Shown: positions 7,894 to 16,502, numbered from the stretch's first letter. The stretch: 29,425 bases of DNA from Hyphomicrobium sp. (GCA_030609245.1 JAUWCP010000003.1:1-29425), one strand, 5' to 3'. Notes: generated by a model from the sequence alone, not told the origin. Numbers and translations: made by a program.

Positions 7894-9720
7894 CTATACC
7901 GTGCCGCCTTGGGGCGTCGACCACGCGTCCTCCCAGCTGCGAGATACCAACATTCCAGTATTGATGATGCCAGCCATGCAGTAGGTCTGCGGTATGTTTC
8001 CCCATAGCTGGCCTGTTTCGGGATGAATGTCTTCGCTGAGGATTCCAAAGGAATTTCGCCGTGAGAGTATATCGGTAAAGATTTCCCGCGCCTTCTCTCG
8101 TTCGCCGATAGCCGCGAGCGCGTCCGCATACCAGAACTGGCATACCAGGAACGACGTCTCGGGTGCGCCAAAGTCATCCTCGGCCGTGTAGCGCATGATG
8201 AAGCCGTTGCGGTTCAACTCCTTGCCAATGACAGCACAGGTTTTGCGGAACCGTTCATCCGTCGCCGGCAGTAGGCCAAGGTCTGGTAGTAGCAGCACAC
8301 TTGCGTCTAGATCGTCATGATCGAGCGCGCCGGCAAGCGCTCCCCATCGCTCGCTCCATGCGCGCTTAAGGATGACGCTGCGTAATTTATCGGCGTGACC
8401 CATCCAATATGCGGCACGGTCTTTAAGTCCCAGCAAGCTCGCAACGCGGGCAAGACGGTCACACGCGACCCAGCACATCGTTGCTGAGTGCGTGTGAATG
8501 TGCTGACGTCCCCGGTACTCCCAAGGTCCGGCGTCGGGTTCAAGGTACAAGCGTCTCGCCTGATGCCCCAAAGGTTCCATGCGGCGGAACAAAAACTCGT
8601 TGCCCATCCGCGGCAGCCGCTCGTCGATGAACATCTGAGAAATGGCGAGCACCACGCTGCCATAGGCGTCGTGCTGCAATTGTTCGGCGGCCTGATTTCC
8701 GATGCGCACGGGCCCCATGCCTTGGAAGCCGGAAAGATTGGTGGCGATGCGCTCATCGAAAGGCTGGTTGTGAATGATGCCGTAGACCGGGCGCAAAGAC
8801 TGTTCGATATCTACGGCAATCGTCGCGATGAAATTAAGATAGGACTCCATCGTCTCCGTCGCGCCCAAGCGGTTGAGCGCGCGAACGACGAAATAGGCAT
8901 CTCGCAGCCAGCAGAACCGGTAATCCCAATTGCGTTGCGTATTGGGTGCTTCAGGTATCGATGTCGTATGCGCGGCGATGATCGCGCCCGTCTCCTCGAA
9001 GTGGCACAATCTCAAGGTAATCGCTGCTCGAATTATCGCAGACTGCCATTCGAGCGGCGTGCCGAGTCCGCGCACCCAAAGGCGCCAGTAATCGCGCGTG
9101 AGTTCAAGAAACTCGCGAGACACCGTATCGACGGCCGCCTGGAGCGGCTCATCAGGCCCGAGAATGAGTGTCAAAGGCCGCGTCAAGGCAAACGGCGTTT
9201 CGTGTGCGACATAAGACAGCGGTGCATCAGTCGTAAGCCGCAGTACATTCGCACCGCCCTCAAAACGCATGTGATTGGAGCCGATGGCTTGGCAGTCGGC
9301 AGGCTTTCCGTAATCGAAAGTCGGTCTCAGCCGGATAGCGATGCGCGGCACTCCGCGGAGCGGCTCGATGCGGCGCAGGATCTGGGCGGGATGGAAAGCA
9401 CGTTCAAAACGCATAAAGCGCGGCGCGAAATCCGTGATTTTTACAGCATTGCCGTTGTCATCTTCGAGTATCGTCTCGATGATAGCCGTGTTGCGCACGT
9501 AGGCTGACCTTGCCGTCGTTTTCCCGTCGAGCACGACATCGCAAAATCCCTTGTCATCATCGCCTGCGAGCAAGTGTGAGAAGACGGGGTCAGAGTCGAG
9601 TTGAGGAAAGCACCACCAGACGATGCGCCCGTGAGAATTGACGAGTGCCGCCACGCGCCCGTTGCCGATCGGCGCAAGGTCGAGACCATTTGGCGGCGGA
9701 GGGCTTTTTTTATTGGCCAT
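7894..9720 (-). CDS. GH15-family glycoside hydrolase (trehalase or glucoamylase-like)
   Basis: The 608-residue protein has the two-domain GH15 layout: a beta-sandwich N-terminus (about 1-215) and an alpha/alpha toroid. The substrate block RNWDYRFCWLRDA is at 263-275. The general acid is predicted as Glu401 (GPWEYRG) and the base as Glu563 (ILSEDIHP), followed by GNIPQTY. There is no signal peptide, so it should act in the cytoplasm on an intracellular alpha-glucoside. Bacterial GH15 proteins beside otsA are frequently trehalases, which would make this the degrading arm of the cluster; maltooligosaccharide hydrolysis is the alternative. It is first in the minus-strand group, 136 nt before otsA. 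Confidence 0.88.
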   Translation of the reverse strand: MANKKSPPPPNGLDLAPIGNGRVAALVNSHGRIVWWCFPQLDSDPVFSHLLAGDDDKGFCDVVLDGKTTARSAYVRNTAIIETILEDDNGNAVKITDFAPRFMRFERAFHPAQILRRIEPLRGVPRIAIRLRPTFDYGKPADCQAIGSNHMRFEGGANVLRLTTDAPLSYVAHETPFALTRPLTLILGPDEPLQAAVDTVSREFLELTRDYWRLWVRGLGTPLEWQSAIIRAAITLRLCHFEETGAIIAAHTTSIPEAPNTQRNWDYRFCWLRDAYFVVRALNRLGATETMESYLNFIATIAVDIEQSLRPVYGIIHNQPFDERIATNLSGFQGMGPVRIGNQAAEQLQHDAYGSVVLAISQMFIDERLPRMGNEFLFRRMEPLGHQARRLYLEPDAGPWEYRGRQHIHTHSATMCWVACDRLARVASLLGLKDRAAYWMGHADKLRSVILKRAWSERWGALAGALDHDDLDASVLLLPDLGLLPATDERFRKTCAVIGKELNRNGFIMRYTAEDDFGAPETSFLVCQFWYADALAAIGEREKAREIFTDILSRRNSFGILSEDIHPETGQLWGNIPQTYCMAGIINTGMLVSRSWEDAWSTPQGGTV

Positions 9721-10100
9721 TGCGCGTCTCGATCGGGATTGCGGCTGGGCGGAAAATGCGCGGCAGGTGTTGGTCTAGACTCAATTCCTCGCCGACGGTG
9801 AGGGCACTCGGCCGTTTAGGGCGTACAGGCGCGGCTGTCCAGACTGGCTGTGGAATAGGGTGTAGATGGGCAATCCCTACCAGAACGCTGTGATTGTGGT
9901 TCTGTGTGCGCATTGCGAAAGAGCATGTGTCGAGTAGCGGCCTGAACCTATGGTCGACGCGGCGGCGCGCTAAGCGAGTTTCAAGAACTCGCCGGCGCGC
10001 CACCGGGCCAACCGCGCCGGATACGCAGGACCCAATTCACGGCGCTCACGTCCACCTAAGCGGAAAAGTGTTGCTACAAAGCAAACGGCATCCGGGTGCG
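9721..10100. other. 380-nt intergenic region between the SDR gene and the GH15 gene
   Basis: No credible gene is visible here. One 97-codon minus-strand frame crosses it, but the translation is Arg/Pro-rich and has no recognisable motif. The region must hold the end of the SDR transcript and probably the promoter for the GH15 gene, both on the minus strand. The only distinct structure is the hairpin at 9964-10001. I looked for an alphaproteobacterial general-stress (EcfG) promoter, GGAAC-N16/17-CGTT, and found none with correct spacing. Confidence 0.5.
9964..10001. repeat. two-part 14-bp hairpin downstream of the SDR gene
   Basis: An outer stem GGCGCGC/GCGCGCC (9964-9970 with 9995-10001) and an inner stem GCGAGTT/AACTCGC (9974-9980 with 9986-9992) enclose a 5-nt loop TCAAG, with a small internal loop of TAA opposite CG. 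All 14 pairs are Watson-Crick. No T-tract follows on either strand, so it is not a classical intrinsic terminator. It might protect the 3' end of the SDR message, aid termination, or be a copy of a dispersed palindromic element. Confidence 0.5.
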
Positions 10101-11039
10101 TCAGTGTTCGCCGTCGTTGGGCTTCTCGTTCTGGAGCTCCTCGCGCGGGCGCAGCAGCCAGCCGACCAGCGGGAGCAGTAAGGTATGGGGGAGTATGCGA
10201 AGGGCGACTGCCATGAACGTATTGATGACCCCCGGCACGATGAGGCAACGGCCCAGAACGAAACCGCTATAGGCGGAATTCGCGGTGTGCTCGGGGCTGA
10301 GCGCTGGGAGTAATTGCCGGTAGAATGAGGACTCAGCGCCCATGGCCTCGTGAAATGAGGTGTTGACCGGCCCCGGTGCCAGGACCGTCAGCCGCACGCC
10401 CTCGCCCGTATTCTCCCAGGCTGCTGCCTCGGTCAGCGAGATCACATAGGCCTTGCTTGCATAGTAGGCCGCCTGATACGGCCCCGCCGCGAGCCCACCG
10501 AGGGAGGCAACATTGAGAATGCCGCCACGCCCGCGCGCCAGCATGGCTGGCAGGGCGTGATGCATCAATCGCGTCAGGGCCCTCACGTTGAGATCGAGAA
10601 GATGCACGACATCTTTCTCGCCGTGAGATTCAAAGCGCCCTGATAATCCGACGCCTGCCGAATTGACCAAGACATCCATGTAGCAGCCGCGTTCGGCCAA
10701 TTGCGTGTCCAAACTGCTGGGTGCATCTGGCTCGGTGATGTCGATGACGATTGCGTGCGCCTTAACGCCGAAGTTGCGTTCGATTGCTGCGGCGGCTTCT
10801 TGCAGTGCATCAGAATTGCGCGCGAGGATGGCGACATCGTGCCCGGCCTTGGCAAAGCGCCGCGCCAGCGCAAGCCCGATCCCGCGCGATCCCCCCGTTA
10901 CCACGACCGCCGGCTTCAGGCTGGCGACGGCATCTAGGGCCGCAGCAGATGGCTGGGCATAGCGCGCGATCCATTTGTCGAGCAGGCGCGTGAAGACGCC
11001 TGGCTTCTTAATTCCTGAGGGGTTTTGCATCTGCGCCAC
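10101..11039 (-). CDS. SDR-family NAD(P)-dependent oxidoreductase
   Basis: The 312-residue protein is a classical short-chain dehydrogenase. The cofactor motif TGGSRGIG lies at 48-55, NSAG at 125-128, the catalytic Ser near 178 (NVASLGG), and the YxxxK pair at Tyr191/Lys195. After the Rossmann domain comes a C-terminal hydrophobic stretch (about 270-300) ending in LVGWLLRPREE, suggesting a membrane-associated helix. A related arrangement occurs in DltE/YqjQ-like SDRs. The substrate cannot be told. The start is taken as GTG at 11039, which has AAGAGG upstream; an ATG three codons later (11030) is the alternative. It lies 34 nt downstream of tRNA-Thr on the same strand and may share its transcript. 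Confidence 0.85.
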   Translation of the reverse strand: MAQMQNPSGIKKPGVFTRLLDKWIARYAQPSAAALDAVASLKPAVVVTGGSRGIGLALARRFAKAGHDVAILARNSDALQEAAAAIERNFGVKAHAIVIDITEPDAPSSLDTQLAERGCYMDVLVNSAGVGLSGRFESHGEKDVVHLLDLNVRALTRLMHHALPAMLARGRGGILNVASLGGLAAGPYQAAYYASKAYVISLTEAAAWENTGEGVRLTVLAPGPVNTSFHEAMGAESSFYRQLLPALSPEHTANSAYSGFVLGRCLIVPGVINTFMAVALRILPHTLLLPLVGWLLRPREELQNEKPNDGEH

Positions 11040-11073
11040 TCAGCGCCTCTTGAAAGCGTGGGGTGAGGGTCGC

Positions 11074-11149
11074 TGGTGCCGCAAGAGGGATTCGAACCCC
11101 CGACCCCGTCATTACGAATGACGTGCTCTACCAACTGAGCTATTGCGGC
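11074..11149 (-). tRNA. tRNA-Thr (anticodon CGT)
   Basis: The 76-nt cloverleaf is complete, including an encoded CCA. The acceptor stem is GCCGCAA/TTGCGGC with discriminator A. The D arm is GCTC-AGTTGGTA-GAGC, the anticodon stem CGTCA/TGACG with loop TTCGTAA, and the T arm GGGGG-TTCGAAT-CCCTC. The anticodon CGT reads ACG (Thr). The variable loop has five bases. It lies between hemY and the SDR gene on the same strand as both. Confidence 0.97.
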
Positions 11150-11232
11150 TTTGCGTGCTGGCGTTAGCGCGGAGGGATACCGCTGGCCATCGCCGAATGC
11201 AAGATGCGGTTGAGCCCGAACGAAAAGCGCCC

Positions 11233-12957
11233 TCACGCGCGCTGGGGCCGCAGCGGCGGGCCGACGTCGTCCTTATCGCCCTTCTCCGGTCCCGGATCGT
11301 CGGGTGCGTGTGGTGCTACGTACACGCGCGGCTTGGCCGTCCGGCTGGGTTCTTTGTGGGCTTTTCCGGGAGGTTTGGGCTCCATTTGGCTCTTGCTCCG
11401 CTTTTGAGGAATAGGCCCCGAAACGCTAGTCTGTTGCGCTGGGCGCGGGGCAGGCTCAGCCATTTCGTTGCCAACGGGCTTTGATTTGGCTGCTTTTCTT
11501 GTCTCGGCCGGGGTCTGTGCCGTCGGAACGGGTGTCACCTCGATTGTCTCCGGCACGTCGGTAGGCGCTGTCTTGGCTGGGTCGATCTTTCCGGGAACGA
11601 CCACCTCGCGTGGCGCTCCCAGCGTCACCAGCTCTTCGAGCTTACTGGCCAGAACCTCGCCTTCGCGCTTCTCTATCGGCTCGACAGGTACACGCCAGCG
11701 GAATGCATCGAGCATTCCTGTCACAGGCGACACCGGCGACCAATGTTCTGCGACCACCCCGTCGGCCGTCCATGCCGGGTCGCGCGGTGCATTCACGGCG
11801 CGCGCCAGCCATTCGCGCACGCGACCCTTATCGCCATGCTCTTCGCCTTCGATCCGCGCCATGAGCGTTGCAACGCGCTGCGTCATGCGGTCGTCGAGCA
11901 GCGGCTTGAGGGCGCTGCGCGCATCATCGAATTGATGCGCCTCGATAGCTGCGGTGGCCACCGCGATGGGCCCTTCGATCGAGTTGGGCGTCAGGGCCGC
12001 AAGCTGCTTCACCCGATCTAAGCGGTCTCGCGGGCTGTCGCCGATGCGCGCATACGCATGCGTGGTCGCCAGATCGGGGTGCGGCGAGCGGCTCCACGTC
12101 TTTTGCAGGATCTTGGCTGCTCGCGGCGTGTTTCCGCGCGCGGCCAGCAGCCGTCCAGCGATGGTTGCGGCTGGAACAAGATCGGGTGCAAGGCCGTTGG
12201 CTTCGACCGCTAGGTGAAGTGCGCGATCTGGATCATCCTCTTCGGCGGCTTGGGCTTGTGCGGTCAGCAATACCGCGCGGCGGCGATCGGCCTTCGCGCG
12301 CTCAATGTGGCCCTGCTTGCGCGCAATGGCGAGTGTGCCGAGCGCGCCGGCCCAGTCGCCCTGGCGGCACTGCAAGTCGAACAGCGCATCGACGGCCCAA
12401 TCGAGCTTCGGATTTAATGCGACGGCGCGTCCGGAAAAGTGACGTGCGGCTTCGATTTCGCCGATACGATGGGCTTCAAGGTGCAGGCCTCTCAGTCCGA
12501 GCTGCTCGGTATCGGGCGAGGCGAGCATCGCCTCGAAGATGCGCCGGGCAGTTGTCGAATCGCCGGAAAGCTGCGCAGCGTGCGCGCGCAGCAAGTGCGT
12601 CAGAGGCTCATTTGGCAGAGATTTGCGCGCCTGGATCGCGGAGCGCGTCGCCGCGGCTCTATCACCGGCGCCAAGTGCGATCATCCCGCTTGAGAGCGCC
12701 TCCAGCCCGCGCTTTTGCCGCCGCCTTGTCAAGAAATTGCTCACGCTTGCAGGGCTGTACCAGACATGGCGCAACACCGACCACGCAAGAAGAGTCACAG
12801 TGAATAGAACGGCAAAAATGATAATGGCGCGAAAGACGCTTGTCTCGAACTGATAGCCCTGCCATTGCACGACCAGTTCGCCCGGCCGGTTGGCGAGCCA
12901 TGACAGCCCTGACGCAACAAGGGCGACCGCAATCAGAAAAACGATAAGACGGATCAT
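11233..12957 (-). CDS. hemY: HemY-like heme-biosynthesis-associated membrane protein with TPR-like repeats
   Basis: This 574-residue protein matches the HemY (COG3898) layout: two N-terminal membrane helices (about 2-21 and 43-64), the FETSVFRAIIIFAVLF region, then a long run of TPR-like alpha-helical repeats. The C-terminus (about 445-574) is Pro/Lys-rich and probably disordered. Despite the symbol, it is not the Bacillus-type protoporphyrinogen oxidase; its biochemical role is unsettled, though it is regularly encoded with hemC and hemD. The ATG at 12957 is preferred over one 13 codons earlier because the membrane helix begins there, AGGGG lies upstream, and the earlier start would overlap the preceding gene. 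It follows the mitofilin-like gene by 13 nt. Confidence 0.88.
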   Translation of the reverse strand: MIRLIVFLIAVALVASGLSWLANRPGELVVQWQGYQFETSVFRAIIIFAVLFTVTLLAWSVLRHVWYSPASVSNFLTRRRQKRGLEALSSGMIALGAGDRAAATRSAIQARKSLPNEPLTHLLRAHAAQLSGDSTTARRIFEAMLASPDTEQLGLRGLHLEAHRIGEIEAARHFSGRAVALNPKLDWAVDALFDLQCRQGDWAGALGTLAIARKQGHIERAKADRRRAVLLTAQAQAAEEDDPDRALHLAVEANGLAPDLVPAATIAGRLLAARGNTPRAAKILQKTWSRSPHPDLATTHAYARIGDSPRDRLDRVKQLAALTPNSIEGPIAVATAAIEAHQFDDARSALKPLLDDRMTQRVATLMARIEGEEHGDKGRVREWLARAVNAPRDPAWTADGVVAEHWSPVSPVTGMLDAFRWRVPVEPIEKREGEVLASKLEELVTLGAPREVVVPGKIDPAKTAPTDVPETIEVTPVPTAQTPAETRKAAKSKPVGNEMAEPAPRPAQQTSVSGPIPQKRSKSQMEPKPPGKAHKEPSRTAKPRVYVAPHAPDDPGPEKGDKDDVGPPLRPQRA

Positions 12958-12970
12958 GCGTGTCGTACCC

Positions 12971-14686
12971 CTACTTCGCTTCTGTGCTGGGCGCACTTTC
13001 TGCCGGGCTAAGCGACGCTTTCAGCTGCATCTCGACGGCAGTGATTGCCTTGTCGACTGCATTGCGCGCTTCCACCTTAGCTAGAAAATCGTGCGCAGCG
13101 TCGGCTGCTGGTGGCGGCAGGGCTTTGGCCTCATTCGATACCTCGCTAAGACGGCCCTCATTGAGGGCACTCTCCATGCGCCCGACGACTGCCTCAACAC
13201 TTGCATCGTCGGGGCCATGGCTGATCTTGCGCACGCGCACGACAGACCGCGCGCTTGCAAGCAAACGATCCATGATCGAGCCTTCGGCCGGTTCCCTCTC
13301 CGCATCGATCATCTCGAACGCCACGGCCTTAAAGTCTTGGCGTAACTCTGCGAGCGTCGGCACACCCTTGTCCTCGAAGCGCTCCAGGGGTGCCAGATCA
13401 ACGCTACCGTCCGATAGTCTGCGAGCTTCGGCGAGTTCATGGGCGTAGCCTTCGCCGCGGTCGATCGCACGCTTGAGATTGCTGAGTTCGAGAGACAACA
13501 CAATGCGCTCCGCGATGACCTTGCGGTCGTTTTCGCTTTTGACGACGCTTTGCACGTTGCTTTCCAGCGCTGTCAGCCTGTCGGAAAGCGGGGTCACGGC
13601 CGATGAAACCTCGGACGACTTGGCGAACGGCTTGAGCTTGGCGTCGAGATTGGCTTTCAGAGCTGCAAGCTCGTCTTGCATTTTCTGCGTCGAAGCGTCT
13701 GTACGGTCATTTTCAGACTTCAGCGAATTGAGGCGCGTGATCAGCTGTGCTTCGTTCGCCTTGAGAGCAGCCAGTTCGCGGTCCATGCGCTGCGTGCCTG
13801 ACTTCGCGGCTTCGCTCGCCTCGCTCACCGCGGAAAGGCGCGTGTCGATCTCGGCGTTGACGCTTGTGCGCAGGGCGTCGATCTGGTTGTTCAGCGTCGA
13901 CTCCAGATCTGCGATCTTGCCGGTCACGGCCACGAGCTGTGGCAGGGGCCCCGCCTGCGGATCGTGCTCTGCTGCCGCTGCAAGCGTCTGAAGCTGCGCT
14001 TCGAGCTTGGCTACGCGTTCCTGCGTACGTCCCGCATCGCCTTCGGTGCCGAGCGCCTTCGTAATTGTCGTCAACCTATTGGCGAGTTTACCGTGGGTGG
14101 TGCTCAGCTCATCCACCTGATTGCTGAGCGCTTCGAGCTTGTCGAGCCGGGTTTGCGCCGCGGCGAGTTTTGAAGCCAATTCCTGCGCCTCAGTTCCTTC
14201 ATTGGCATTCGCTTCTAGTGCCGAAATGCGCTGTTGCAGAACGCGCGCCGTCTCGCTCTGTTTTCCTCCAGAGAGTCCAAGCTGCGTCGCCAGCAGATCA
14301 GCCACGAGCAAGGCAACAATACCGCCGGCGAGGCCCGCCGCGAGATGAGTAGCGAATCCACTCCTTAAGAACCCACCAAAACCAGCAACGGTTTTCAGCT
14401 TGGATTGCGGTTTCGGCGCCGGCTGGTCCTTGTCAGCGGCCGGCATTCTGCCTTGCGCTGCTGATCTCGATGGCTCGCTTTTCACTGGCTCTTTGGGCAC
14501 GTCCGATGAAGTGCTGCTTTTCGCGGTCGCCTTGGACGGCTCGGCAGGGCGTGAAGCCTTCTCGTCCGTGCCAGGTTTAGACGCGACCTCCGTTGCCTTT
14601 AAGTCGAGCGTGGCATGCGGCCGCGTACTTCCCGATTTACTTGGACGGGGCTTCTCCTTACGGGGATCATCCTTGTTGTCAGTCAT
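12971..14686 (-). CDS. mitofilin (Mic60)-like membrane protein, COG4223 type
   Basis: The 571-residue protein has a Lys/Pro/Ser-rich N-terminal region (1-95), one membrane helix at about 112-133, a long coiled coil (about 145-420) rich in Ala, Leu and Glu, and a C-terminal helical domain (about 430-550). That order is the Mic60/mitofilin layout. In alphaproteobacteria such proteins are encoded beside hemC/hemD and hemY and are proposed ancestors of the mitochondrial crista-junction protein, shaping intracytoplasmic membranes. The bulk should lie in the periplasm. I chose the ATG at 14686; the frame is open for 76 further codons upstream, but those residues are Arg/Cys-rich and read into hemD. 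The spacer after hemD is 95 nt. Confidence 0.85.
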   Translation of the reverse strand: MTDNKDDPRKEKPRPSKSGSTRPHATLDLKATEVASKPGTDEKASRPAEPSKATAKSSTSSDVPKEPVKSEPSRSAAQGRMPAADKDQPAPKPQSKLKTVAGFGGFLRSGFATHLAAGLAGGIVALLVADLLATQLGLSGGKQSETARVLQQRISALEANANEGTEAQELASKLAAAQTRLDKLEALSNQVDELSTTHGKLANRLTTITKALGTEGDAGRTQERVAKLEAQLQTLAAAAEHDPQAGPLPQLVAVTGKIADLESTLNNQIDALRTSVNAEIDTRLSAVSEASEAAKSGTQRMDRELAALKANEAQLITRLNSLKSENDRTDASTQKMQDELAALKANLDAKLKPFAKSSEVSSAVTPLSDRLTALESNVQSVVKSENDRKVIAERIVLSLELSNLKRAIDRGEGYAHELAEARRLSDGSVDLAPLERFEDKGVPTLAELRQDFKAVAFEMIDAEREPAEGSIMDRLLASARSVVRVRKISHGPDDASVEAVVGRMESALNEGRLSEVSNEAKALPPPAADAAHDFLAKVEARNAVDKAITAVEMQLKASLSPAESAPSTEAK

Positions 14687-14781
14687 AAAACCTCGAATTC
14701 CGGAGCCTCGTTGGCACAGCCCTCCTGCTCGCCGGGCGGCCACGGCGCAACAAGAGAATATCGCGCATTTCTGACGCCAAA

Positions 14782-15519
14782 TTACACTCCTGAGCGGCGT
14801 GTTGCCACCCGTCCGGCGAGGCTTACGATTTCCGCAGCGTTCGGCTTGGCGGCGACCTCGGCCCGGACTGCCCCGAGGCTTTGCAGACTCCGCGCCACTG
14901 CGCGTGAAAGGCATAAGTAAGTGAGGCGGAGAGCACCGTCCTTTAGGCCAACGGCCGCCACCAGCTCAGCAAAGACTGATGCCGTCCGCGGCGACATCAA
15001 GACCACGGCGTCGAGCACGCCCTTCGCGATCATCTGCGCTGTCTGTGCGGTGAGCGTTTTGGACATATGGGCCCGGTACACGATGACTTTTCGAACTGCG
15101 ATTCCCTCGCCTTCCAGTGCCGCTGCCAGGTCGAAAGCTAAGGACTCGCCGGCCAAATGAACCACTGGCCCCGAAGCTGGCTCAATCTCGCCGGCGATGA
15201 GGGGCACGAGATCGCGCGCGGTACCGGCCCCCTCGATAATGCGGGCGAAGCCCAATTTGCGAGCAAGCTCTGCCGTGCTCGGCCCGACCGCGAAAATGGG
15301 GAGCTTCAGCGCTGCGTGCCTGGCAGGGCTGCCTGTTAGCGCCTGCAGCGCATTGCGGCTTGTCGCGACGACGGCCTGCGCACCGTGAACCGCCTCGGCA
15401 TCGATCAGAATCGGCTCGATCTGCAATAGCGGCTCGACGGTCACCGCGTGGCCTTGAGCTTCGAGCTGCGCCTTAAGCTCAGAGGCGTCGGATTCGGGCC
15501 GTGTTACGAGAATATGCAT
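14782..15519 (-). CDS. hemD: uroporphyrinogen-III synthase
   Basis: The 245-residue protein cyclises hydroxymethylbilane to uroporphyrinogen III with inversion of ring D. The family is weakly conserved, but the N-terminal VTRPESDA motif, the VVATSRNALQAL segment, FAVGPSTAEL and a late LMSPRTASVFAEL block are typical. Its position directly after hemC supports the call. The stop of hemC and the ATG of hemD overlap by one base (TGATG), implying translational coupling. The length matches the usual 240-260 residues. Confidence 0.92.
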   Translation of the reverse strand: MHILVTRPESDASELKAQLEAQGHAVTVEPLLQIEPILIDAEAVHGAQAVVATSRNALQALTGSPARHAALKLPIFAVGPSTAELARKLGFARIIEGAGTARDLVPLIAGEIEPASGPVVHLAGESLAFDLAAALEGEGIAVRKVIVYRAHMSKTLTAQTAQMIAKGVLDAVVLMSPRTASVFAELVAAVGLKDGALRLTYLCLSRAVARSLQSLGAVRAEVAAKPNAAEIVSLAGRVATRRSGV

Positions 15520-16448
15520 CAGGCAAGCGCACGGAAAAAATCGGGGCCAGCACGATCCAGCAGCTCAGCCGCCGCCTCCTCGCCCAAACGCAGTGCCGTC
15601 TCTGGCGGACCGGAGCGCTCGGTGGCGTGGCTTTGCACGCCGTCAGGCGTCAGGATCTGGCCGCGAAAACGAAGCGATCCACCAATAAGCTCAGCCAAGC
15701 CGGCGATCGGCGTGCGGCAGGAGCCGTCGAGCTTGGCGAGAAATGCGCGCTCCGTCGCAATACAAAGCGCCGTATCGGCATCATTGAGTGGTGTGATCAG
15801 ATGCGTGGTCTTCTCGTCGTCGCGGCGAACCTCGATGCAGATTGCCCCTTGCGCCACAGCGGGCAGCATCACCTCCGGGCTCATCGCCTCCTTGATGTGC
15901 TGGCTGAGGTGCAGACGGTTGAGCCCCGCACACGCAAGAAACGTCGCATCCGCCACACCCTCTTCGAGCTTTCTCAACCGCGTCTCGACGTTGCCGCGAA
16001 AGGGCACCACCTGAAGGTCGGGGCGCTGGCGCAGCGCCTGCGCTTGCCGGCGCAACGATGACGTCCCGACGATGGCGCTGGCGGGCACATCGCTAAGTGA
16101 GCCGTATCTCGCGCTAATGAAGGCATCGCGCGGATCTTCGCGCTTCGGCGTTGCGCCAATGGCCAGACCGGCTGGCAGCACAGTCGGCATATCTTTCGTA
16201 GAGTGAACGGCCAGATCGATGTCTCCGGCCAGAAGCGCCTCCTCGATTTCTTTGGTAAAGAGGCCCTTTCCGCCTTCCTCAAGAAGCGGCCGGTCGAGGA
16301 TTTTGTCGCCCGTCGTTTTGATGACGTGCAGCTCGCAATCTTCCTCAGCGAGACGATGCGCTTCAGCAATACGACGGCGCACCTCACGCGCCTGGGCCAG
16401 CGCCAGGGGCGAGCCGCGGGTACCGATGCGGATTTTCGCTGCTTGCAA
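15519..16448 (-). CDS. hemC: hydroxymethylbilane synthase (porphobilinogen deaminase)
   Basis: The 309-residue enzyme polymerises four porphobilinogens into hydroxymethylbilane for tetrapyrrole synthesis. The start IRIGTRGSPLALAQA is characteristic. The catalytic Asp is Asp86 (VHSTKDMPT), the substrate-binding Arg residues are in TSSLRRQAQ and FRGNVETRL, and the dipyrromethane cofactor attaches to Cys244 (LDGSCRTPIAG). The start codon is TTG at 16446-16448, preceded by GGAGAG at good spacing; a TTG start is uncommon and may limit translation. It heads the minus-strand heme group and diverges from tsaD. Confidence 0.96.
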   Translation of the reverse strand: MQAAKIRIGTRGSPLALAQAREVRRRIAEAHRLAEEDCELHVIKTTGDKILDRPLLEEGGKGLFTKEIEEALLAGDIDLAVHSTKDMPTVLPAGLAIGATPKREDPRDAFISARYGSLSDVPASAIVGTSSLRRQAQALRQRPDLQVVPFRGNVETRLRKLEEGVADATFLACAGLNRLHLSQHIKEAMSPEVMLPAVAQGAICIEVRRDDEKTTHLITPLNDADTALCIATERAFLAKLDGSCRTPIAGLAELIGGSLRFRGQILTPDGVQSHATERSGPPETALRLGEEAAAELLDRAGPDFFRALA

Positions 16449-16474
16449 GTTGTTCTCTCCGGGTGCTAGGCGAC

Positions 16475-16502
16475 AGGCCTTAATGCGGCGCCATTAATGC
16501 CT
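16475..16502. promoter_or_regulatory. 28-nt imperfect palindrome between hemC and tsaD
   Basis: AGGCCTTAATG and CATTAATGCCT are 11-nt arms separated by 6 nt; ten of the eleven positions pair. The core TTAATG-N6-CATTAA is perfect. It lies in the 97-nt spacer, 27 nt upstream of the hemC start codon and 44 nt upstream of the tsaD ATG, where both divergent promoters must be. A dimeric regulator binding here could affect both genes. I cannot name the regulator. As RNA it could also form a hairpin in the hemC leader. Confidence 0.45.

Noticed and set aside
8488..9507. 339-codon plus-strand open frame opposite the GH15 gene
   Set aside because: It is antisense to a gene with clear GH15 motifs; the translation is rich in Arg, His and Ala and has no domain.
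9710..10003. 97-codon minus-strand frame in the SDR-GH15 gap
   Set aside because: Low-complexity Arg/Pro-rich translation with no family resemblance; it crosses the hairpin at 9964-10001.
14687..14914. 76-codon upstream extension of the mitofilin-like protein
   Set aside because: The residues are Arg/Cys-rich and overlap hemD; the ATG at 14686 opens the usual polar N-terminus.
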